This document shows, piece by piece, positions 10,081 through 21,100 of a stretch of 64,000 bases of DNA. This DNA is from Prinsepia uniflora. Taxonomy: Eukaryota; Streptophyta; Magnoliopsida; Rosales; Rosaceae. The stretch is taken from contig CM064866.1 in NCBI GenBank assembly GCA_032719365.1, forward strand, positions 7,545,781 to 7,609,780, given 5' to 3'. The notes beneath the pieces were generated by a model. That model was not told the origin of the DNA, did not search any database, and worked only from the letters and a program-made list of their open reading frames with translations. The first letter of the stretch is position 1. Every line of letters begins with the position of its first letter. The position numbers and the translations under genes are program-made.

Positions 10081-13000
10081 CAGTGCTCAATAGTCAATCC
10101 TTTCAAAGCTAGTTCGGGTCAAAATTTTGGCTGTAGGCGGGTATAAGGATTTTCGCATCTCGCCCCATTTTTAACCTAACAATAATCAACATATGAGATA
10201 TAACTAGCCCTCATCATTGGGCCGGGTCGGGCAAGCCCGACTCAAATTTTTTGGGTTTAGGCCGGGTCGGGTCTATTTCATAATTTAAAAATTATCGGTG
10301 CGGATCGGGCGGATTTGATCATAAATATGAAAGTTCATGTCTTTTATCGGGCCGAGTTTGGGCCGAACTTTTATCGGACTTTATGGGTCGGGTCTACTAA
10401 GTTCACTTAGGCCGGGCCTACTAAGTCCACTTAGGCCGGGCCTACTAAACCCATTTTTACCTACCTAATTATAAAAGTGTGAGTTGAGCTTAAATATCAT
10501 TATTGAATATTGGGTTTGAAGAATTGACTTAACCTTTCGACCACAAGGTCGAGACATGATAAGGTGGTCACTAATCACAAATCTACTTGAATTGTAGTAA
10601 GTTTTATGAAGAGTTACCCGAAGGACTAGCTTCTGAGAGATTATTTGTGGAGCTACGCTACTCCTAACTGTCACTTAGTGTATCAAAGGTATCAGAATCA
10701 AAGTGGGTCAAAAAGAGTGAATTTGGTGAATTCCTTATATCACATTGCAATGACCCCAGTAACCTTTTCGGTAAAGATGGAACAGTGGGATGTGGAGCTG
10801 TATATAAAAAGATGCACTTCTATAAAAACTAGGTTGAATTTGGGTTGAAGTTTTGGGTTTGGACTAAAATAATAGTACTAAGATTTGACTAGGTGTTAAT
10901 TCTTAATTTATAATTATTTTATATACTCGGGCTTATGGGTCGGCGTTACATGGGCGGGTCAGGTTAGGCTTATCGGGCTCGGGTCTTATCGGGCTCGGGT
11001 CTTATCGGGCTCGGGTCTATCGAGTTTGAATACCCTAAGCTCAAATCTAGCCCGTCAACATGCGCGCCGGGCTAACCCACGGCCCACAGCTGGCCAGGTC
11101 GGGCTTTTTTTGTAACGACTCGTCCCGAATTCCGGGATTAGATTAGTAACTAATCATGGTTAGTGGGGTTAATCGGTGATTAGTTGGGCGAAATCGGATG
11201 AACGATGCAAAATGACTGTATTGCCCCTAGTCGTGGGTAAAACGTTGATTTTTAATTCGGGTGGTCAAATGGACTTTGACCGATGACCGTGACATAGTTT
11301 GGGACGTCACGAGTTCATAGACAAGAGGCACGTTCGATTCCGACGTTGAGGTGAAAGTTATGATGTTCGGAAATTCAAGGGCATTTTCGTAATTCGGACG
11401 AAAAGGGGGAAAATGTTGACTTTTTGACTGACCACTAATTTTCACACAATTTGAGGACCGTTGGGTAGGTCTCGATGCCTTGAGTCCGTAGACAGGCAGC
11501 ACGCTGAAAACGGACATCGGACGGGCGAGTTACGGGTCTAGAAGCGTGAAGGGCATTTTGGTAATTTGTCAAGTAAGGGCAAAATGGTAATTTGGTTGTT
11601 GCAATTTGAAACAGCCGTGAGTGGGTTTGTGGAATTGTTTTAACTAATAGGAGGCAAGTGTATAGAGTGTGGGATCGGAATTTGAAGCTAGTGGACAATT
11701 TTGAATTGTAAAGGTGAATTGTTTTTGCCTTGAATGTGTGAATCAGAGCACGGGGGGACTGGTTTTTGCTTTGAGTGGGAGACATGGGCGTGCTGAAGGC
11801 AGAACATGGGTGGATTTTCTCTAAAGCTTGGTGCGGTTGGGAATGGAAACAGAGCACTCAATTGATTTTTTTTACAGGTGAGCTGAGCATGGGTGACTGA
11901 ATTGTGGGTTAGAAGTTTGGAAATCGTTGTTGGGAAGGATGGAGAGATTAGAGAGACAAAATAGAGAGGAAAAACGGGGGGACTGAGTGGAGAACACACA
12001 CTGGAATCCGAAACTCATTTTGGACAAATTCAAAACCGAATTTGAAATGTAGGCCAGCCCAAGCCAATTTGAGGCTCGAATCAGTCTTCTGGAACCTCAC
12101 TTAGTCTATCCAGATCAAGAATTCGAAGCTCGAAGCCCTTGGAGTCATGGACAGGCACGACGGAGTTTCAGAAAAATCGAGCCTAGAGTCGTGAACTTGG
12201 AGGTAAGTTTTAATGGAATTGGTTACGAAATCATCTCTATAATAAGCCAACGATGCTCCCTAACTAATCAATTGGTGAAACTAGTGACCATTTAGTAGAA
12301 CTGGGACGATGAACCTTGATTTGAACTTGGGTTCAATTGAGTTGGTTTTAGGTTGTGTTGATTGGAATGATTACTACAGACCCCTAAATAAGTGTGTTGC
12401 GATTCTACATGATGGATCAATTGAGGAAATTAGGTTGATTATGGCAGGAATTGAACCGGGTCGAACACGCGGGTCACATACCCGTTTACCAGGTGAATCG
12501 GGTGAGGAAGACAACTGTACCAGCACTGTAGCAGGCGCGTGAGTTTCACGCGCAGCCACTCACGGTGGCGCGTGAGGGCGCATGAGCCCGATTCTCGAGG
12601 TAAGCTCAACATGACTTTTGTCCTATGTAATGTAACGAACATTTTAGCGTTGATTTCGAATTAATCGGACATCGTTTCGATGTTGTTTCGAGGGTCCGAA
12701 GGTTTATGTTACGTTTTTAACTAACGTTTAATTCCCGGAAAATTATGGGAAATTAGTATGCTGTTATTTGAGTCCTTAGTGACACTAAAGAATGATTTCG
12801 GACAGGATTTGAGATTTCTAGAAAATGTCGAAAATTACGGAAACGCGTGCAGCGCGAAAACGGGCGTTATAGACGGTCTGTGAGTGGACTTTGGTTTTAT
12901 AAGTTTTATGCATGCATAACTATTTTATATGGATTATGATTGTGATTATATGATGTTGATTTGGATATTGGTGAATTATATGGTTTCACGTATTTCGAGG

Positions 13001-15879
13001 CGATTTACGTGCTTGCACGTAAATCGAGGTTTCTGATTTTACACTGATTTTTCATACTTATGGTTTTGGATATGATTTCATGAAATGGTTTTGAAAATTG
13101 GAAAGATAAACTCGGGCGTGAGGCCCAATTGTTTTGGAAACCTCGGACTTGGAGTCCAATTAAGTTACGTAATCGGGCCGGGGGCCCAATTGATTTATGA
13201 AATCGGGCCAGGGGCCCAGTTATTTATGAAATCGGGCTAAGACCCATTTGAGTTATATAATCGGGCCATGGGCCCAGTTGATTTACGAAATCGGGCATGA
13301 GGCCCAGTTGGTTATAAATGTGATTTAGGGCCGGGGACACTAAATGGATTTGAATAAATGGTTTTGGATGTGAAAATCAGATGTTTGGACTTGTGATGGT
13401 TTTATGGAAATTCCGGACAGGGCCCTTGAGATGTTTGAAATGATTGATAAACTGTTTTCCATAAACCATCTTGATACGAGGATATGTGATGGTTCTCCTC
13501 TAGGTGTTTGGGACACTGGGGAAGTCACGGTGCATTGCCTGCGAGGGGTCATTATACGGAGCTACCGAACCGTATGATGAATGTAACGACCCGTCCCGAA
13601 TTCCTAGATTAGATTAGTGAATAATCACGTTTAGTGAGGTTAATCGGTGATTAGTTAGGTGAAATTGGACGAACGATGCAAAATGACCATTTTGCCTCTC
13701 GGCGTGGGTAAAACGTTGACTTTTCATTCGGGCTGTTAAATGAACTTTGATTGATGACCGTGTCGTAGTTCCTGATGTCACAAGTTCATAGACAGGTGGC
13801 ACGTTCAATTCCGACATTCGAGGAAGAAGTTATGACGTTCGGAAGTTTAGGGGCATTTTAGTAATTTTGGTAAAAAAGGGGCAAATGTTGACTTTTTGAC
13901 CAAGAGGTCCGATGGCCGAGGATCGAAGACCATTACGTAGATCGGGACGATACGAATCCATAGGCAGGCGGCACGTCGAATTCGGACGTTCGACGGCGAA
14001 GTTACGGTTCAAGGAAGTTCAAGTGCACTATTGCACGAATTACGAAAAAGAGTTAACTTTTGAACTTTAGTGGGGCCCAGATATTTAGTTCCTACCCTAT
14101 GGATGAGTGACAAGTGTCACCCATCCACTAGACATTCCTTCACATACAAGCATCGATCATTCTTTCTTCCATTCAAAAACATAACCCGATCTCACCATTT
14201 CTCTCATCTTTGTGCAACCCAAAACTCATCCAACCTTCAACCTATGATCAGCTGGGAGGACCAGAGAGACTGAGGGAGCTGAGGTGGCCGGCCTACACGG
14301 CCAGAACCTCCGTGAACGGCGGCGTGAAGGAGAAACCCGCGTGGTAAGCGGTTTAGCCATTTTCGATCCATTTTCCATTTTTGAAGTTATAGGCTTGTTT
14401 GGACGTTTGGGTTGAACTAAATAGGTTGTTAGGATCACAATAAGATGATTTTGGGAGGTGTTGGACGGCTGTGAAGCCGAGGGTGGATTTTGGAAACATT
14501 GAACCGTTTGGTTCAAAATCAAACCTTGAGTTTTAGGGAGTTTTACTTAGTTTTAATGATTGAAATTGATAGGGAATGAAGAAATAGGAATTATAGGATT
14601 AATTAGGGTTGAAATCGGACCAAAACAAAGGGGGAAAATCAATGAACCGGTCACGCCGGTTCAGCACAGTAACCCGGTCCAGAACCAGAAAAAAACCGGT
14701 TCACCTATGTAGGAGACGATGAACAGTGCACAGCCCATTCTAGGGGCGCGTGGGGACGCGTGAACAGGAATTTGGGAAAGTGTTCAACATATGAAATCTT
14801 CTATTCGATGTAACGAACATTTTGGAACTGGTCTCGTGTCAATCGGACATCGTTTCGATAGGTTTCGGGTTGTCCGAAGGTTTAGGATCGGTTTAAAAAT
14901 AGTTAATAGTTCGGGAAAATTACGGGGCTTTAATGGGAGGTTAATTAAATAGTGAGTAACCTTCTATTACAATTTGGACAGGTTTGGGAGTCCCGGTGAT
15001 AGCGATTGTCTCGGGAGAGCCGTATAGCACGCAAATCGAGGCGGCAGCTCGGACGGTCTGTGAGTGGACCTTGTTTTCTAAATTGTTGCATGCATAAATG
15101 TTTATTATATGTTTTAATACATGTTTGATGATGCCATGGGTGCATTTGTATGTGGTTACGTATAAGCACGTATTTCGAGGTTTCGGCCTTATACGGTGCT
15201 TATACAGGTCTGTACTTCTTTATTGGTTTTAATGAACCGGATTTGGATTCCAAAAGGATAAACTCGGGTATGAGACCCATTTGGTTTTGTTTCGGGCATA
15301 TGACCTCAGATATCGGGCATGGTGCCCAGCTGATGTCCTATGTTCGGGCACGAGACCTAGGTTACTTTACTGTTTTGATTTCAGGTCAGGGAACCTTAAA
15401 TAGATTTCCAGATTCATGACGGTTTATGGGAACCGGCATGAACCCTTGTTATGGTATCGTGGTTCATGACGAGTTATGGGAACCGGCATGAACCCTGGTT
15501 ATGTTATTACGGTACATGACGGTTTATGTGAACCGGCATAAACGCTTGTTGGTCATTATGGTACATGACGGTTTATGGGAACTGGCATGAACCCTGGTTA
15601 TGTTATTACGGTACATGACGGTTTATGGAAACCGACATGAACCCTTGTTGGTCATTATGGTACATGACGGTTTATGCGAACCGGCATGAACTCTGGTTAT
15701 GTTATTGTGGTACATGACGGTTTATGGGAACCGGTCATGGAGGATATGGTCTATATGTATATGAACTGGATGTTATGGATCATGACGGTTCAGGGGAATC
15801 AGACATGAATGTTTGTGTTATGTATATATATGTTCATATACCTTCCTTTACTTGTTATATCTCCTCCGGGGAGGATCGT

Positions 15880-17762
15880 TGACTACGCCCAAACTACGCA
15901 TTAAATTAAACACGTAATTTGAGTGTTGTGCAATTTAAACCCTTTTTGTGTAGATGTAGTATTGGTAAATAGGGATCGTTCTTAACCGCGGAAATTAGGG
16001 AACATTAATAATGTGTTAGTGGGAAAGAGTAATGAATTAGAGAATTAAATAATAAAAGAATTAAACAATCAAAGAATTAATAAATTAAAGAATAGATGAA
16101 CAAGATAATAATAAATTAATGAATTACAAAGAATTAATAAATTAACGAATTAAAGAATGAAATAATAGAAGAATAAAGGACTTAGTTAATCAAAGAATAA
16201 AGGAATTAATTAATCAAAGAATCAATAAATTAAATAATAAAGGAATGAAAGAATGAAAGCATCAAAGAATAAAAGAATAAAGAATAAAAGAATAAACAAT
16301 AAACAAGGGGGGTTTTGAAGAGGTTTGTAATTATGTAAATAAGTAAAAGCATAGATAAACTCATTCTATTTCTATTCTAACTTATGCACAAAGTAGACTT
16401 CCCGTAAACACAAACTTCAACAACATACTACAATTGCAAATATTTGAATTAATCACGAAATTATACCTTCACAAACTCATATTTCTTCATACATTATTCA
16501 TATTATAAATGCACCGAACAGCGGATTTTTACTTATAATATAATTACCTTAAGTTTGTGATTTAATGCGCCGAACAGCGGTCATACATTAAATCTCTCCA
16601 AATCTACTCTAAATGCCCCGAACAGCGGATCAACATTTAGTTTTGAAATGAAGTTTAAGCTCTAAAATGTAAGAAGTAAATGATTTTTAGAAAGTAAAAC
16701 ACATGGAGATTATACTCAATTTTCACAAAAGATAGGAAGGAGAAACCAATACATATATTGCATTATAATTAGAACCAATAACAAATAAAAGAGTTTAAGA
16801 GAATGGAAAGCAAATGTTATACTTTTCAGATTGGATGAGAACAATGGATTGTTTTTCACAAGGAACACCGAACAGCGGCTGGAACCTTATGAAGATGGAA
16901 GAAGATTAAACAAGGAAATTCGGACTTGAACTCTCAAAATTGTATTGGAACTATTTTGCCAAGATTTCTCCTAAAAGAAGCTCAATTTTGTGCTACTTGG
17001 AAGTGATTTCAACAAGTGAAATCAACTCCTATTTATAGGTGGAGAAACACAAATTAAACCCTAAAAAATAAATAAAAACTAAACAAAAATTATAATAAAA
17101 ATATTCAAAAGTGAAATGATGAGTATGGGTGGTTTTTGGGGAAGAGAAATTAAACAAAACAAAGGAAAAAGCTTGAAAAACAGCAAGAAAATCCACTAAA
17201 TTGCTGCTGAAAGAGTTTTTGGTGGCTGCAAGCTGGAAAGGAGGCGGCTGGTCGGCAAAGCTGTGCTGGAAAGGTGGCGGCTGGTCGGCAGGCGTGAGCT
17301 GGAAAGGAGAAGCTGTCGTCGGTAGGCGCGCTCCGAACGTGAGAGAGGCAGCTCGGCCAGCGCTTGTCGACGGATTCGCAGGGCTGAACGATTGGGCCGC
17401 ACGGATTGGGCTGGGATGTCTGGGCTGCGCTGACGCGGGCCGCACGGATTGGGCTGGGATGCCTGGGCTGCGCAGATGCGGGCCGGACAATTGGGTTTTT
17501 CAGAAATGGGCTGGGCTGCACAGATTTAATTAATTAATTAACTAAATTAATTAATCCACCGAATTTCGTCCATATTTTATTTGTTATAATTCCGATCGAG
17601 ACGATTCTTTCGCCAAAATACTCCAAATTACAAACTTTATTTATCTAAACTTAAAAATCACAAAATAATTTATTTTATCAATTTATTTAATATTTTAATA
17701 CTAAAAGTCAAGTATAAAGGGTATAGAATAATATAAAATAATGCTTATTTAACGTCCTATCA
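15880..17762. mobile_element. solo LTR of an unrelated family, 1.9 kb
   Basis: Begins TGACTACGCCC and ends GTCCTATCA, flanked by the perfect TSD ATCGT (15,875-15,879 and 17,763-17,767). The host LTR resumes exactly (GGCCTGGGTGGACC). Composition is very different: long AT-rich stretches of GAATTAA-type words (16,020-16,300), a hairpin series (16,500-16,891) and a GC-rich end (17,200-17,520). The frames there (e.g. 17,029-17,490 minus) are low-complexity Pro/Ser-rich with no known domain. Transcription strand not determined. Confidence 0.85.
16500..16891. other. array of four hairpins sharing the loop CCGAACAGCGG
   Basis: The 11-mer occurs at 16,514, 16,570, 16,618 and 16,868. Each is enclosed by a different inverted repeat: ATATTATAA/TTATAATAT (16,500-16,541), GATTTAATG/CATTAAATC (16,559-16,594), CTAAATG/CATTTAG (16,609-16,640), and CACAAGG/CCTTATG with one mismatch (16,857-16,891). 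Within the loop, CCG and CGG can pair around AACAG. Different stems that stay complementary around a constant loop suggest the structure itself is maintained. Confidence 0.75.
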
Positions 17763-18156
17763 ATCGTTGGCCTGGGTGGACCCCGGAGTAGTCACGGAGC
17801 ACCGACTGAGTGGAGTCACCCCCAGTTGGGTTCCTTACTCTCAAGAAGGCTATGGTTACTATTACCTCGGGTAGGGTTAGTGGTCTGCGGACATTGACCT
17901 TGACTTTAAGAAGACTCGGATTGAGACCCGGGTAGCACACGCGTAGCTTTGGAAACCGTGACAGGATTGGTTGTGTGAATTATATGTATATATATGGATT
18001 ATGATATGTGATATGTGGTATGCACAGGTGTGCACAGGATTTGAGCAGTGGCTCGTGTATTTGGTTTCAGTATGGTTATGGATTTGGGCAGTGGCCCATA
18101 TGGTCGATTTCATTGTGGTCCTTTCGACCTTGGTTTAATTCTTATTTGGGCTTAGT

Positions 18157-21100
18157 TGACAGGACCCATCCCAATCCCCCCGGGATTAGTGCGGGATGAC
18201 CCTGCTCCCGTCTGACACAAAGTGTCAGACAAGGGATATTTCCAACCTTTGCCCTCCCGGGCTATCAAAGTACGCCAGGATCCGGAGGAGGTATGTGATA
18301 TCTCGGTCTCTACTACAGTCCACATCCGATATCAACCTGAAGGGCAGTCAAAACATTAAAAGTTGTGAGTGGACAAAACAAGAGTTTATAAAAACAGTTC
18401 ATAAGAAGACATTTGTACCCTTCACTAAAAAGCATGCATGCATTCGAAAACCATTTAACCAAATGGAAACCAGAGGTGGGAACTAAGCCCAAAACCAAGA
18501 TTGAAAGAACCATCATGAAAACGACCATACGGGCCACTGCCCAAAACCTGTGTAAACACACATCATATATCATATCATATAGCATACATCATATATACAT
18601 ATAATTCACACAACCAATCCTGTCACGGTTTCCAAAGCTACGCGCGTGCTACCCAAGTCTCAATCCGAGTCTTCTCAAAGTCATGATCAATGTCCGCAGA
18701 CCACTGACTGTAACGACCCGTCCGGAATATCGGGATTTAATAATATTTAATTATGATTGACTAATCTGGGATTAGTTGAGCGAAATCGGACGAATTGTGC
18801 AAAATCACCGTTTTGCCCCTGGGCGTGGTCAAAATGTTGACTTTTAATTCGGACGGTCAAATGGACTTTGACTAATGACCGTGACCTAGTTTGGGACGTC
18901 ACGAGTTCATAGACAGGTGGCACGTTCGATTCCGACATTCGTGGTGGAAGTTATGACGTTCGGAAGCCCAAGGGCATTTTCGTAATTTGGACGAAATAAG
19001 GGAAAATGTTGACTTTTTGATCGGGAGGTCCGATGGCTGAGGGCCAAGGACCATTAGGAAGGTCTCGATGCCCTGAGTCCGTAGACAGGCGGCACGCATA
19101 AATCGGAGTCTGAATGACCGAGTTACGGGTCTGAATGTGTGAGGGGCATTTTGGTAATTTTCTACACAGGGGCAGAATAGTAATTTCACAGGGGCACTGT
19201 TTGATCGAACAGCCGTGAAATGGGAAGTTTTGTGCGATCTGTTCCATGGATTTTTTAACATTTAGAACTGATTTTGGTGCAGCTTTGAGGTGTGGTTGCA
19301 CATGTGTTGAGCTGGCTATTGATTGCACAACATGGACACTAATTTTATATTGGTTTCGGGTCAGTGCAGGGGACTTTACACAGAGGATTGAGGAATGCTT
19401 TGGAGTGCTTTTAATGACTGATTTGGATTGAAAGAATTGAGAGTAAGTCGTGAGGGTTACTCTGAGATTGAGAAAAGGAAGGAAATGAGTGAAAATGGTG
19501 AAGGAATGTTCAAAAACCCGAAGCTGGTTTTTGAAGAGTTCAAAATCGAATTTCGGTTTTTAGGCCAGCCCAAGCCTAATGGAGGTCCGAAATGGCTTTC
19601 TGGAAACTTTCTTGGTCAATCCAAATCATTTGGGGCAAGTTTTGAAGCTCCTAGAGCCGTGGACGGACGAGGTGGACGGCCGGAAAATCCAAGCTTGAGT
19701 CGTGGTGATTGAGGTAACTTCATGTCCAATTAATCATGCGAATTAGTTCGTATTAATCCTAATGTGCTTACTGGGAAGTTAATTTGATTATGGTTGGGGA
19801 ATCGTGGAGTTACGGTGATCGACCCGTTTTGAGTGATCACGGGTTGATGGCACGATTGAGGGATGGTTGGTGTTGATCATTGACACAGAACTGAAATTGT
19901 TTGGTTAATGATTGTTTTAGGATCAAAAATGGAAGGATTCGAGTTTGAATTGATGGTTATCTAGCCGGGTCAGATCGTGGGTAATCAGACCCGTTTATCA
20001 GACATACCGGTTGGAACGATGACTGTAGCAGTCACTGTAGCAGGCGCGTGGCTTTCACGCGCAGCCACTCACGGCGGCGCGTGACGCCGCGTGGGAAAGA
20101 ATCTCGAGGTAAGGTCAACATGACTTTTATCCTATACAATGTAACGAACATTTTAGCGTTGGTTTCGTGCCAATCGGACCCCGTTTCGATATTGTTCGGG
20201 ATGTCCGAAGGTTTTTAATCCAGTTTTAAAATAGTTAAAAATTCGGGAAAATTACGGGACTTTAATAGGATGTTAATGAAGAGGTTAGTGACCCTCTAAT
20301 GTGATTTGGACAGGATTGGAAGTCCCGGTGATAGTGGTGTGGCCCGGGAAGGCCTATGGCACGCTTATCGAGGCGCTCTGTTAAACGGTCTGTGAGTGGA
20401 CATTGGTTTTATAAATTCGATGCATGCATAACTATTTCATGATTGTTATAATTGCTTTTATATGCTTTTATTTTGGATATCGGTGAATTTATGTGATTTC
20501 ACGCATTTCGAGGTGATTTACGGGTTGCGCGTAAATCGAGGTTTTCCGGATTTGCACTGATTTCCAAAATTGTGGTTCGGATATGATTTTATGAAACAGT
20601 TACGGATTTGATGAAGTAAATTCGGGTCAGGGGTCCAGTTGATTTAAGAAATCGGGCCAGGGGCCCAGTTGACTTATGAAATCGAGCCAGGGGCCTAGTT
20701 GATTTATATATGTGATTTCGGGTCGGGGACCCTAAAATGGAATTGAATAAATGATTTCGGATTTGATAATAAACTATTTGGACTTATGACGGTTTTATGG
20801 AAATTCAGGGCAGGGCCCTTGTGATATTTTGGAAATGAATAATAAAATGTGTTCCATAAAACCATCTCGATATGAGGATATATATATTGGTCTCCTCCAA
20901 GTGTCGGGGACACTGGAGAAGTCACGGTGCATTGCCTGCGAGGGGTCATTGTACGGAGCTACCGGACCGTATAGTGATCCAGGAGCAGGATTGCTATGAT
21001 TAGACGTCAAGGACGTCAGACATCGGGGATGTCAGAGATATGGACCCGGTGAGACCCCGGGCAGCACGCGTTGCTTAATACCGTGAGATATGACGTCGGG

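Noticed and set aside
10640..10850. Second primer-binding-like site (GGTATCAGAATC at about 10,688) in the hAT-like element
   Set aside because: No LTR end precedes it and two bases differ from the iMet site; likely chance or a captured fragment.
14226..14522. Minus ORF of 98 aa that recurs (in part) at 28,356-28,577
   Set aside because: Similarity is explained by the two LTRs of one element. The frame is antisense to the element, not conserved in other copies and has no domain.
15412..15750. CRISPR-like array (palindromic repeat with regular spacing of about 48-50 bp)
   Set aside because: The spacers are nearly identical to each other, the same array recurs in other LTR copies, and the DNA is plant nuclear. 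It is an LTR-internal tandem hairpin array.
17029..17490. Minus ORF of 153 aa, Pro/Ser/Ala-rich
   Set aside because: Overlaps two other long frames in a short GC-rich repetitive end of a solo LTR; repeats such as PAQPRHPSPIRAA reflect DNA repeats.
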